From Blakeslea trispora (lineage: Eukaryota; Mucoromycota; Mucoromycetes; Mucorales; Choanephoraceae): DNA of 64,000 bases. The DNA is taken from NCBI GenBank assembly GCA_025331445.1, contig JAIWNE010000021.1, positions 186,001 through 250,000 of the forward strand. The letters are read 5' to 3'. Of the stretch, positions 22,758-35,000 are shown one piece after another. A program made the translations under genes and the position numbers. Below the pieces are notes generated by a model. The model did no database searches, was not told the DNA's origin, and saw nothing but the letters and a program-made list of their open reading frames with translations. How positions within the stretch are numbered: position 1 is the first letter of the stretch; each line of letters begins with the position of its first letter.

Positions 22758-23383
22758 TCAGGATTGTATAAGTTTGATTGTATGCATCATATGAAGCAAT
22801 TTACCTCGACTAGTATGCATATCGAGGATGCGAGCCATAAAAGCAATAAAGAAATCAATACATCTATCCACAACACCAATGGTTTCCTGCTTATTCTTCA
22901 ACTAGATATGTCCCAGTCAGATATCAGTACAATAGATAATCATCTCTCGCTCTCTTTTTTTTTTTCTTTACCTTAAAGCTAGATAAGCTCTGTCTAAATT
23001 TTTTCATATGATTGCAAATTGAGTACATCTCCCTTTTTGAATCCTCTTCAAACTGATTCTGCAATTGATCTATACCTTTTTGGTATGATGTCATTGCATC
23101 TAAAAGCTTGTCTATATTATTATAAGCATATGTTTCGACAAAATCATAAGCACAGATCGACAACAGCAGAGACTCAATTGAGGATTTAAACAAGCTCCAT
23201 AGTTCCAAAATCTAACGAAAAAAAAACAAAAGGCTTTAGTTGCAGTTCTCATTATTTTTTTTTTTTACATGTTCAATAGGATACCTGACTATATTGCTGA
23301 TGCTTCAAAAACTTCAAAGAAGATACAGTAGACTGAAAACAATCAAATTTATTCTGAATAGCATGAATCGATAAATCAGTCAT
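22758..23383 (-). CDS. Unknown alpha-helical protein, about 160 residues (3 exons)
   Basis: Exons are 23383-23285, 23211-22972 and 22901-22758. Frames join cleanly at a CAG|GTATCC donor and an AAG|GTAAAG donor. The predicted chain is helical and partly amphipathic: MTDLSIHAIQNKFDCFQSTV, LELWSLFKSSIESLLLSICA, YQKGIDQLQNQFEEDSKREM, then NKQETIGVVDRCIDFFIAFM. No transmembrane segment, signal peptide or known domain is recognised. It lies in the same orientation upstream of the RasGEF. The third exon is the least certain: without it the protein would end a few residues later in a lysine-rich readthrough of the intron. I cannot assign a function. Confidence 0.5.
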
Positions 23384-25017
23384 TTGTGTTATAAAGAAAA
23401 GAAAAAGTTGAAATGGGTTTCTTTTGTTTAATCCAATTACCTGCAATAAAAAGCCAATAAATATAAGAACAAAAAAAAGTTAATGCTATCCAAAAAAAAA
23501 AAAAGAGCAATACATGTAAACTTATCAATAAGGCTTCTAATACAGACTAGCACTGAATGTCATCTAAAGTTTCCCTTAAATTACAACAAGTTTCTATTTT
23601 CTTTCTTCTTCACTGACACACTCGTGTTGGTTTACGCGCTATATAAAAAGTCTTCAAGTAGAATTTGCAGTACGAGACATGTAAGAATTGATTAATGTAA
23701 ACGTAAAGAGAAAAATGTATAGCTGCATAAACTAATCCAAGTCTTTATTTATGAATTAATTAAAATAGACATTTTTAAAATGATGACTGAATATCAATTT
23801 ATTTATTTGCTTAACAACAACTACCAACTGAGTGATGAGTGACTCTGTATTCTTCTTTTTTTTTTTACTACAAAGAGTCAGTCTTCTGTTGATCGAGTTA
23901 AGAGCAGTAAGAGAATATTGGTAAAACAGAAGCTTATGTTACTCAAAGTCATTTACACCTTTCATTTGTTATGATTTGAAGAAATCAATCAAGAGGGTAG
24001 GAAGCTGCCTGTCTTTCAGAAAAGCTGAAATGTAAGCACAACCTTGGTTGAGTTTTTACTACACTTTGGGAGATAGTATGTGTGCATTTGTGCATATTCT
24101 AACAAAGCTACCATGAACAAATCTATATCGACTTGAAGCATCTTCTTCAATTTACTTTAAATGACGAAAATGTCAAATGGATATCAAATACATAAACATC
24201 TTAGAGTCCATGAGATTGCTCAAGAGAATACTATGAAGCAGACTATGTAATCTATAAAATGATCAAGTAGAATAACCAAGGCCAAATTAAAAGTCGGAAA
24301 TTGTTCTTCAGATGTGGAGGGATAAGAGATGGCGCCTCATTTTTTTTTGTTAGCAATATCTGCTCTGTCTATTTTAGGAAGCAGTGTATTCTCACACCAA
24401 TAAAATCAACTATCACTTGTGTAAATGTAGGGAAAGAGAGTGTTAATTAGGGCCAAATGATAATAGATGCAGTCAAACATAAACTGGGTCCTGGGGACGA
24501 ATTGAACGTTAGAAATTTGTGAAAAAGAGCAATTTTCTCTTAGCCTTTGCGATAAAAAAAACGAGACTCTCTCACTTTCGTCAAGACGTTCCTCTTCTTG
24601 AATCTAATGTGATTTTCAAGATAAAACATTTACGTTAAAAACGGTTTATTTACTTCCTTTGACGTATGACTATTTCAATTGTTGATAAAATAAAGATGAA
24701 ACTCTTTGTTGTTTGTTTTACAAAGCAAGTATTCATAAAGGGAAGATTATCTGGTGACTTATAACTTATGCTTAAACCGAACTTGGTGTTTTTTTTTTAT
24801 TGTTGTTGCCCGTTAATCAAATCAAAACCTTATAGTTTGGGTTTTCGGTTAATTATTTTTCATTTGCAAATCAGATCAATGCAAATTGGGTGGTAGGAAG
24901 CGGATAAAGCTGGATTTCTTTTTTTTCTTTCTTCTTTTCTCATTCTTCCTTCTTTTTTTCTTCGCTCCTTTCTTCTTTTCTTTTTATACACACGAAACTC
25001 AAACAGTTGCGTATAAA
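23384..25017. promoter_or_regulatory. Gene-free region upstream of the GATA factor
   Basis: About 1.6 kb of AT-rich DNA between divergent starts. The last 130 bp before the GATA-factor ATG are a long pyrimidine-rich (CTTT) leader; an in-frame upstream ATG (24886) through it would encode a phenylalanine run. GATA-like hexamers occur but not as a clear cluster. No gene is seen. Confidence 0.45.
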
Positions 25018-26739
25018 ATGCCTCCTATCGTTCTCAAGTTACAAGACAATGAAGCCTCTCTTCCATTTTCAAACCTCGACCAAGACGAACTATCAAAGAC
25101 ATGGAGAGTGTGCACAAAGGTAAAAGACTCTCTCGAAAATGGGTCTAGACTCGAAAATTTATCGTGGCGGCTCTGGTTCATACAAAATGTCCTGAATGCC
25201 AATGACGCCAAACTAAAAAACTATTCAAAAGCAACAAAAGTTGAAGACACAGCTCCAACTAGAAATGACGAAATAATTATGTCGGAGCAAACACCGACAG
25301 ACGTCTTGGATTCTACAGGAAACTTTGTCTTGAATCAGTTCACTTCTGATCAAGAAGGAAATCAAGTGATTGAGCTTAAAGACATTTTCCCTTTTGGCAT
25401 GCAGGAAGACTATACTATGTCTCAACAACCATATTATGACAGCTATGCATGGGAACAGAATTGTTACAACCAATGTATTTCTTCCATATCCAATTCAGCA
25501 CCAAACTATCATTCCAACAGTAGCAACAATCACGATAACAGCGCATACAATTCAGTCGTCGATTCTATGCCAGACATACAGTCTCTTTTCTCAAATGATC
25601 TTAATTCAGTGCCTTCCATGACCATTCCGGCGGATGATAACATGATTCAGCAACAAATACAACCATCTTCGGAGCATGATATATCAATAGGCTACAACAA
25701 TGCTGATTATATTGCTGCAGTCACTGCTGCAGCGTTCACTTCTATACCTAATGCTACACTCCACAACAAGTTGTTGGCCACTCTACCTCCAGAAACACTC
25801 GCCTCGGCTGAACGCCTTTTATCACCTGTCAAAAAACGCACTCCATCAGCATCAACTCATCACAAGTATCTGGACAACAACTCATTGAGCTTTATACCTA
25901 ATGCAAAGAAACAAGAGCAGCGGCCGCAACACTATTTTGGCTCGTTCCAAGTTGAAACAAGCAGTAGACATGCATCGCCACTAGCGCCCAATCAAAGTAG
26001 AAAACGATCAAGTAACCAAAGCACATTTGGTTCGCCCATGACTTTTACTGGCAATAGCGAAGAAAGCTCGCCAGTGTGTAGTAATTGTGAGACAACAACA
26101 ACACCTCTTTGGCGTAGATCCGCTGATGATAAGATTCTTTGCAATGCGTGCGGATTATAGTAAGTCCTGAGCACAACACACACATAAGATCAAGCTACTG
26201 ATATGATGTTCAGTTACAAACTACACAATATGCCTAGGCCAAAGCATCTTAAACCATCCACTGGAAAGTTCAGTTCTAGAGATACAGATGATGGCACCTC
26301 CGAAGACGATCAAAGTATACCAGAGACACAGAAAACCATCTGTTCAAATTGTGGCACAAGCAAGACACCCTTATGGAGGAGAGACCATCAAGGCGCTCCA
26401 TTATGTAATGCATGTGGATTGTAGTAAGTTGCTGAATCCTTTGAATGACTAGGCTGTATTTTTAAGCCTGTCTTTTGTTTTCCTTTTAGCCTCAAACTTC
26501 ATAACGAAAAACGACCTTTATCGATGAAAACGGACGTCATCAAGAAACGACAAAGAACCGAAACTTTGGCTTCTTCTAACAGTTTGCCTTTATTTGATGA
26601 TACTTCCAAAAAGCAAAAAGGAAGCGATACATCTTCTTTTTGTATGTCAAACGACCAAGGGACTTTAGGATACCGAAACACGATGTCTTCTCTGCCTGGT
26701 ACTGGCATACTCATGATGACTTCTAACAAATCATCTTAA
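25018..26739 (+). CDS. GATA zinc-finger transcription factor, AreA/Gln3-like, two fingers (3 exons)
   Basis: Nuclear transcription factor that binds GATA sites; relatives control nitrogen catabolite genes. Exons are 25018-26159, 26214-26423 and 26490-26739, giving 533 residues. The N-terminal fungal GATA-associated region reads [20 protein letters not shown] then [15 protein letters not shown] (residues about 25-65), as in AreA/Gln3. A long Ser/Asn/Gln-rich activation-type region follows. Finger 1 is [19 protein letters not shown] then [20 protein letters not shown]; finger 2 is [18 protein letters not shown] then [20 protein letters not shown]. Each finger is split by an intron after the same residue and in the same phase (CGL-Y). 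The spacer between fingers is about 40 residues and lacks the cysteine-rich block of siderophore repressors (SreA/Urbs1). A nitrogen role is likely but inferred. Confidence 0.92.
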
Positions 26740-27372
26740 CTTGCTTTTCTTAAAGAAAAACTTGTCTCTGATTCATTGTAAATATTGCATTTTGGTATAC
26801 ATTTATGGTTTATCTTTTTTAGAAATCACCTTTTTAGGGAGGGTAAATAAAAGACTGTTGTGATTGTTTTCAACAATTCAAAACACCCTTTTTCTTGCTC
26901 CATTGTTTTTTTTCATTTTTTTAAAGCAAGTACATTATAAGCAGTCATGTCTTTTCACAAAAGACAACAAGAGATTTCTGTCCTTTAACCCTCTCGGAAA
27001 AACCTCTGGTTGATGGTTTATACTTTTGCCTCCCGCAATTCATGACAAATTATCATGCATGATAAGAGGAATTTCTTTGGTACATCATTTGGACACTGTA
27101 CTATTTCATGTGTCTCTAAAACATTCGTAAGACTTGGAAAAGCTTAAATGGTACTGTCAGAGAGAAAAAGATTTAAAACGATACAGATGCTGCATAAGCG
27201 ATACACTTTGTTTGTACAAGCAGCCTGAAAGGAAAGAGAGCGAGAATTAAAGGGCCGCGCATTTCACAAGAAAAAAATTACCAATAATAAATAGTGTGGT
27301 AAAAGTGTTATAAATTAAAGTGCATTCGCTGCCCCTTCTTTTATCTCTTTCTTTTCTACTGAACAAATTGAC
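26740..27372. other. Intergenic region, GATA factor to thioesterase
   Basis: About 630 bp. It contains the GATA factor 3' end signals (AT-rich) and the thioesterase promoter. A TCATGACAAATTATCATGCATGATAA stretch at about 27040-27065 contains short overlapping palindromes. No gene is seen. Confidence 0.4.
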
Positions 27373-28564
27373 ATGTACAACTTTGACGAAGCAACTACAA
27401 CTCAATACCTTGGAAAGACCAACGCAGGTGGATTTATCTTTAAGGGTGCTGCCAGCGATGTAAGACAATTTCTTCTTTTGCATAACATGAAACGATACTG
27501 ATCCAGTTTTCTTCCTTTTTGTGCGTGTGTTAGAAATGGTCAATTGGCAACGTACCCAACGTAAGTATCGTTCATTGACTTTATTCTTACCAAGCCAGCC
27601 AAGTCTAATTTCATCTTACTTTAGGGTGGTAAAGTGAATAGCTCAATTTGTTTGCTAGTAATGATCACAACTTTTTTAACCAAGACAAATAGGCTATGTG
27701 ATAGCTGTCATGTTGGATGCTGTCATTCAGCATTTCTCAGCAAAACATCAAACAGATCCTGTTTCCTTGAATTGCTTTTTCTTCAGCAAAACTTTACCAG
27801 GACACCTTATTCTCGAGATTGATGAACTCAAAATGAGTAAAAAGGGCTATTGTGTCGTACGATGTGTCCTCAAGCAAAAAGTAGATTTGAAACCATTGGA
27901 TAGCACAAGTACCTATAATCCTTCCGAATGGAAAGATAAAGTACATGGTATCTTTACTATGGGTAATATCAATAGTGAGCAAGGTGTTACTCATTTTTAT
28001 AAACCTATCGAGCCTCCTAGTGTCAACACACTAACCCCTTATAAATACAAGTTTATGGGTGAGTTTTTGGATGCAAGCTTCGATATGAATAATGTGCCTA
28101 CCGACAGTGCTGTACCTGGAAAACCTGAAGTATCGCAGTTGATTGGTTTCAATGACGAGCGGCCAATTGATTTCAAGAGTATACCTTATTGGTGTGATAT
28201 GTTTATCCCTCCTCCCATGTTACTGGGACCTGCCGTTTTGAACGGTCAGGTATGGTGCCCCACAATGCAATTGGAAGTTCAGTTCAAGCAAAGACCATCT
28301 GGTCTAAAAGTATTGGCACATTACATAGCAAATCAGATCATAAACGGACGTTTTGATGTTACGGGTGAAATTTGGAGCGAGGCAGGAGATATTCTTGCTT
28401 TGACAAGGTAATATGAAAACTTGATCCAGCATAAGGAAAAGCTTAACTAACTCAAACTCCTTAGACACCAATGCTTGATTGTACCATGGAGTCGTAATTC
28501 TACTGACAGCGCGTTAGCACAAAAGCGAGCAGAAACTTTCAAGACGCAAGCCAACAAGTTATAG
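27373..28564 (+). CDS. Acyl-CoA thioesterase-like hot-dog protein (5 exons, one of 4 nt)
   Basis: Probable acyl-CoA thioesterase of the double hot-dog (TesB/4HBT_3-like) group, which hydrolyses acyl-CoA to free acid and CoA. Exons are 27373-27459, 27534-27560, 27625-27628, 27693-28407 and 28465-28564, giving 310 residues. Landmarks are GKTNAGGFIFKGAASDKWS, the family signature VPNGGYVIAVMLDAVIQHFS, then PVSLNCFFFSKTLPGHLILE in the first hot-dog. The second holds LNGQVWCPTMQLEVQFKQRP and FDVTGEIWSEAGDILALTRH. The signature VPNGGY is only produced if the 4-nt exon GGTG (flanked by AG and GT) is included, and the overall frame requires it too. No peroxisomal PTS1 (ends NKL, a weak variant at best). 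Substrate length is unknown. Confidence 0.85.
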
Positions 28565-31500
28565 ATATTTCTTAAAAGAAACGAATCAAAGTTGGTATAT
28601 AGAGCAGTTTATAGAAAATAAAAAACACATATTTTGGTTATAATTGGGTATGTATAGAGAGTTGTACTATTCTGTTCAATTTTCTTTTGTAACAAATCAA
28701 CTCCTAAAAAGAAGATGGTTAGAAAGAAAACTGATACAGGTAGACAGCATATGAAGTTTTTTTTATTATTATTTGAGTAGAAGTAATATAAAAAAGTAGC
28801 ACACTTTTGCTTGAAAACACTTTGAAGGAATCCTATTTTTCGCTTACGACAAACTTGTTTTCCTGAACAAAAATTCCAAAACTACTTGTCACCAGATCGA
28901 CCAAGTTATAGTTTGTGTGACCGAAAGCAACGCATACCTTAAACATGCAAATTCATAAATTAAATGTCAGAAAACGCACAAGAAAATACCACTTGTTGTT
29001 TCGTTCATGGCAAATACTGAATAACATGCATTCAAGTATAAGAAAAGACACCATTACAGTGATTGAGAATATCATGTAAAAAGTAAACATTAATACATTT
29101 TCTTTGCACTTGATTGGCTGTGTTTCAGCTAATTAGTGTGTGGCCACTTTATAAACAAACAAAAAAGATTATAAAAAAGGATACTTTTCCCCCTCCCTTC
29201 TTTTTTCCTTTTTTCTTTCTCTCATTATCCAAGGTTCTCAGGCTATGGTAAAGTTCAAATTAGGCTCAAGGTAAGTGATTTCTTTTCTTTATCTTCTGGT
29301 ATATATATGTGTTAGTGTGCCTTCGTAAGGCACGCGCTTTATAAACTACTTCTCTGCCTGAACAATACATGTTTGACGCGCTTGCCAAAATTAATCTTTT
29401 GGCTTGAAGTGTGTCTTGATGGTTGTCAACAGTGAAAAGAATGAAAATGAAAATGAGCTTCTTGAAGCTCGCATTCCAGCACTTAGCTCATCCGGCGAAT
29501 GCGTTTGAGCGGTGCTTAGTCTTTTATTTTGTAAATTATTATCACTACTATTATTTTGAACCCGCTTCATGCACTATTACTGCCACTCTTGCTACGCGTA
29601 TACCAAAGAAGAAAACCTCAAATCAAACCAAACCAAAAAAAACTATATCTCACTTCTTGGCCTCTCACTAATTGCTTTATCTCACTACTTGGTCTACTTT
29701 GCTCTATCTATCTGACTCTCTATACGGTCTACACTGAATTGGGTTCAATTTGCTTTATGAAAATCACTCGCTTACTGGTATTGTCGCTTATTTTTGGATC
29801 TCCTTAAAACAGCAAAATGAGAAACAAATCTACACTATCAAGCTACTTATTGCCCTCTACAGAGAAAAGTAATCACAAACATTTCTATAACTTGTATAAG
29901 CTTTTCAATCAAATATAAATTTGCTCTACTTAACATTTGTATCATTTTAAAGTTTGTGTATAATCAAAGAGCCAAAAAAAAAATAAAGTGAAATCACTCA
30001 TCAGTTATTACTTTCTTTCGCTTTCGATGTCTATCTGACTGAAGTTTTGATATACACGTTGACTTTGAAGCTATTTTTTTTTGATCTTCGATTGTATGGC
30101 TATTGAACTAACTTTCGCATTCGAAAAAAAGGGGGGAGGGGGAACTCAAAAGTGACTTTTTTAAGTTTCGCTTGAAATCAGCTTTGCCATCTATCAGATA
30201 CTTTGGCAGTACAAGCGAAAAAGAAAACTATCCTTGCTAGATAAGGAATGCCATTTAACGCTTGAATGGCTCTGTTTGATTACCCTCAGTTGTTCGCTTC
30301 TTCATAGGATGTATGATTATGAGATTGAGCTTTTACTCGATCAGTCGGAAAGTATGGTCAATTCATTTATCCGTACCCCGAAGCCTAGCAAAAATGCCAA
30401 TGCAAATCTTGGCCGATCAGAAGGTTGCCTATCAAAATCGTTCCGCATAAGTACCATTTTGGGAATTAATTCCTTCTTTGGTACTATGCAATGCCGAGTC
30501 TTTGGAAGTTGTGTTACACAAGCTTTATCTTTCACTGCTAACAGAAATGTAGTCGAAAACTTTTTGCTCTGAATGTCTTGTTGTTTTCGGATTTATGAGA
30601 GTTATTAAAGTTCATTCTTGTAGCTATATAAAATAACGTACGTATGATTAAATTGGAGCTTTTTGCTTGAGCGTTTTCAAAAACTTGTGGTCCATTGCAT
30701 AACAAAAGAAAGTATCATGCATATCTTGCCTGTAATTGCAAATTACAAAAGCCTTGTACAGAAGAAAATGGCTACAATACATCCGGCTATTCTATCAAGA
30801 GAATTGAAAATTCTTTTAAACAAGTCCAATTGTCATATTTGCCATTACGATTAAAAGGTACGAAACACAAAAGATTTGCGCAAAACAGATTAAGCCAGAA
30901 AGTGCTTATTATACCTATTATTTGTTTTTGTAATACTAATAGATAAAATAAAAAAAAAATCAATAGTGTTCAACAAACAAAAGAAAGTGTATTATGACTA
31001 GTTGTTATAGTATTTAACTAGAGAAAAACATGGAACAATAGAATTCGTTATTAACCTTTTTGAAGGCATTTCTAATGTGAGCATAAATATTGTATCATAT
31101 CAATAAAATAAGTATGAAGTTGGTAGTTGATTAGGAGCCTTCTGATTGATAGGAAGATTTGGTAATGGAAGTTAAATGACAATATTTAACTAGAAATAAA
31201 TCTACAACTAAGACTTGTATTTTTCACAAGGATAAAGATAATGTTTTATTGATAAAATATATTGTCGATTTATACTATTCGAAGTTGGCTACAAGCTGCG
31301 ACTATATTACGATTGTTCACTGCAGTCAGAGAAGTAACAGCACTGCGGTAAAGAGGTAGACTTATTGAGATTCTAATTTGTAATCAAGTCGACTCGCGAC
31401 ATCAAGAGAACAACATCGTGTTGACTTGTCTGAGAAAACATCGTCTTTTGAGGTTTCCAGTCTTGTTTGACTATTGTTTATACACAAGCAGTGAGGGGAT

Positions 31501-32093
31501 GCAATCGCATTTATTTGAGTATATGTTTTTTAAGCGAACAATCTATTTCACAATTTGTATGGTAGAATTTAACTTTATTCTTTGGCATCATAAAGACTTG
31601 TTTGTTGATCGACTAAAATTGAAATTTAAAGCGAGCCTAACAAAGTATATCGTTAAGCACAGATCTCCCAAAAGGCTTTATGATTGCTGCGGATTACAGA
31701 GTCCCTTCAAATTACAGTAGGACGATTGTTTGTTTTTGTGTACACTAGAGCATTGGTACACATAAAGCAGAATTAGTCAATCAGTCGGGCTTTCTACTTT
31801 TGTGATACTGTAAACCACATCTTGGTATTTCATCTTGGCATTTTTTCTTGCCATTTCTTTTATGTCAAAAATTGTACATTGTTCATAGATAATCAATACC
31901 ACTTTTACAGTCACTTAATTTTCATACAAAAAATAATGCTTTCTATTCGGCTCATATTTCCGGAACAGATCTATAACACTGAATAATGTTCTCACTCTTT
32001 TTTGATTTACATTATTCGGGTTTTGTGTTACTCTTTGAAAAACATATAAAAAAAGATGAGATTGGTTTACCTTTTCTTCCACTATTAACCTAA
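28565..32093. other. Long AT-rich, largely gene-free region
   Basis: About 3.5 kb between the thioesterase and the ABC transporter. Open frames (for example 30234-30572 and 31418-31720) are short, lack domain motifs and have AT-driven composition. One possible small spliced gene (29245-29508) is listed separately. No transposase, tRNA or rRNA was recognised. Confidence 0.5.
29245..29508 (+). CDS. Possible two-exon small protein (33 residues), speculative
   Basis: ATG at 29245 starts MVKFKLGS and runs into a strong donor (CAAG|GTAAGT at 29271). Splicing to the acceptor TTGTCAACAG (exon from 29433) keeps the frame open to TGA at 29508. It would give a hydrophilic peptide with SEKNENENELLEARIPALSS before the end. 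A TTATAAA-like element lies near 29150 and a pyrimidine-rich leader precedes the ATG, as at other genes here. There is no homologue I recognise. It could equally be a spliced noncoding transcript or chance. Confidence 0.25.
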
Positions 32094-35000
32094 ATGACAA
32101 AATCAAATACTCCATCCAGTTCTTCGTCTTCAACTGCATCAATTGATGAGAAGATCAAGCAACATGAAATCAAATCGAATTCTATAGAGCATAAGCTTGA
32201 TGAAGAATTATTGGCTAAAGAAATTAACGATATACCCTTGGAAATGTTTGCACAAACAGAATCAAAAGAAGATGACAGCAAGAAGAAAAAGAAGAAGAAA
32301 GAAAAGGGCAAAACAGTGCCTATTTATAAGCTCTTTCGATTTGCTAAACCCTTAGAATTGCTTGGAGTTGTTATAGCTGCTACGCTATCTGCTGCTTCAG
32401 GTGCACTACAGCCAGCTGCTATCATCATTCTCGGTCAATTCATTGGAGCTGTTTCCACTGCAATGTCGACAGGAAGTTACGATCAGCTTGAAGAAAACTC
32501 TCGTCCGCTAGTGCTGGCTTTTGTTTATATGGCTACAGGCCTACTAGTATCTTCTTATGTTTCTCATTGCTTGTGGATTTTAACAGGCGAATACCAAGTT
32601 CGTCGAATCCGTAAACTTTATGTGCATGCGATACTTCGTCAGGAGATGACGTGGTTTGACAAAGCAGAAGAAGGCTCTTTAACTACAAGATTAGTAACTG
32701 ATACACAATTGATCCAAGATGGTATCTCCGAGAAGATGGGAAACTTTGTCATGTGCGCGGCTCAATTCGTTGCCGGTTTCATCATTGCTTTTGTGTCTGG
32801 TTGGAGACTTGCAGGTAAGCTGTCTGTCTGTCTGTCTTGGAACTGAACTTGCTGTGACCATTGATTGCTAATTGATCTTATTAATTCTATAGTTGTTATT
32901 CTTGCTGCTCTTCCCGTTTTGATGGGAGTGGGTGCAGCCATGGGTCACTTTATTACCAAGTATACACTTAAAGCGCAAGACTCTTATGCTGATGCAGGTT
33001 CTGTAGCTGAGCAAGTGTTTTCTGGTATCCGTACAGTCTATGCATTCTCTCTTCAGGACAGATTTGCCAAATTGTATGAAGCTAAACTAGTCAAGGCTAT
33101 GAATACAGGAATCAAGCGCGGTTTTGTAACTGGTGTTGGTTTTGGTTCGTTTATGTTTACCTTGTTGTCGGTTTATGGGCTTGCCTTCTGGTATGGTGCT
33201 AAACTTAACCGTGAGGGTCTATTAGATGCTCAAGGAGTGGTCATTGCTTTCAATGCAGTAATAATGGGCGCAATGTCATTTCTGGAACTACCACCTAATC
33301 TTTCTGCAGTGTCTTCTGCTTGTGGTGCTGCATGCAAAATTTTTGGAGTAATCGATCAAGTACCTGCAATCGATACAGACAGCAATGACGGTTTAAAGCC
33401 CGAGACTATCTCTGGAGAAATTGAATTCAGAAATGTCGGTTTCAAGTATCCTACTCGACCAGACATTACTATCTTGAAAGATCTCAATTTGAAGATTAAA
33501 CCTGGTATGACAGTTGCTTTTGTCGGACCTTCTGGATCTGGAAAATCTACAAGTATCCAGCTGTTACAACGCTTCTATGATCCGCTCAGTGGCCTTGTTC
33601 TCTTGGACGGCAAAGATCTCAAAGAATACAATGTTACTTGGTTGCGTAGTAAGATCGGAGTTGTCTCGCAAGAACCTGTCTTATTCAACCTAACAATCAA
33701 AGAAAACATATTGATGGGTGTTGAGAGCGCAGTCTCAGATCAAGAAATCATAGCCGCCTGTAAGAAAGCCAATTGTCATTCGTTCATTTTGCAATTACCC
33801 GAAGGCTACAATACTTCTGTTGGAGAGCATGGTGGTATGTTGTCTGGTGGCCAAAAGCAAAGAATCGCCATTGCTCGTGCTATACTTAAAAATCCCACCA
33901 TCCTTTTGTTAGATGAGGTGCGTTCTAGAAAGGATTACTATAGCGTTTACTTAGTTTTCTAACTTGTATACTTTTTTTTAAACAGGCTACATCTGCTTTA
34001 GACACCCAATCCGAACGTCTTGTTCAATCTGCTTTAGATGCTGCTGCTGCTGACCGTACAACTATTGTTATTGCTCATCGACTTTCGACTGTGAGAAATG
34101 CAGATTTAATTGTCGTCATGCAATCAGGTGATCTTGTTGAGCAAGGCACACATAACGATCTACTAGCGCTCAATGGTGTTTATGCTGATCTCGTCAAAAA
34201 GCAAGAAATTGCTACTGAGAATATTGAAGATGATAAAAACCAACTCAATCCTGAAGAACTACTATATCGCGAGCAACAACAGATCATCAAGGAAAAAGAA
34301 GAGATAGTTGATGAAAAAGAAATCAGTACAATCAATCTATACAAATCTGTTAGTCATATTTCAGCCGATATTAAAGAACCCAAGGATGATGAAAAGAAAA
34401 GCAAAGAAACGAAGAATGCTCGAGTTCCTCTTGGTAAAGTGTTGAAGCAGATGCGTCCTGAGTGGCATTTTCTTGCAATTGGTGTTATAGGTGCAGCTGT
34501 AGCAGGTACTAGCTTTCCTCTCTTTGCGTTTATCTTTGGCCGCGTTATCAACATACTAATCATGCCATCTCGTGAGACACCTGGACCAATGGAGGGCGCT
34601 AACTTGTATGCATTCATATTCTTTATCATTGGCATTTGTACTTTTGCCGGATTTACTATGCAAGTTACTTCATTTGAAATCGCAGGCGAAAGATATACAA
34701 GACGACTTCGTTCAAACGTTTTCCGTGCTTTCATGCGACAAGAAATCGGTTATTTTGATGACAAGGAAAACTCTCTTGGTGCTCTTACAGCCAAGCTTGC
34801 CATTGACTCAAAAAATGTAAACGAACTTATCACAAAGACATGGGGCGACATCACTCATATTATCTCCACCTCTATCACTGGCCTCACAATTTCTTTCTAT
34901 CACAGCTGGAAGCTTACCTTGATCATTCTTACTATAGCTCCATTCATGGGTGCTGCAGGATACTATGAATCCAAGATTGACGAAGGGTTTGTTGATCAGA

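Noticed and set aside
22683..22976. 97-codon plus-strand frame
   Set aside because: Antisense to exons of the unknown minus-strand gene, with no domain; the minus-strand exons have better splice sites.
24886..25017. N-terminal extension of the GATA factor
   Set aside because: It is a translated pyrimidine-rich leader giving a phenylalanine run; the family starts near the ATG at 25018.
30234..30946. Overlapping open frames in the gap before the ABC transporter
   Set aside because: No domain, AT-driven composition, no leader or splice context; likely chance.
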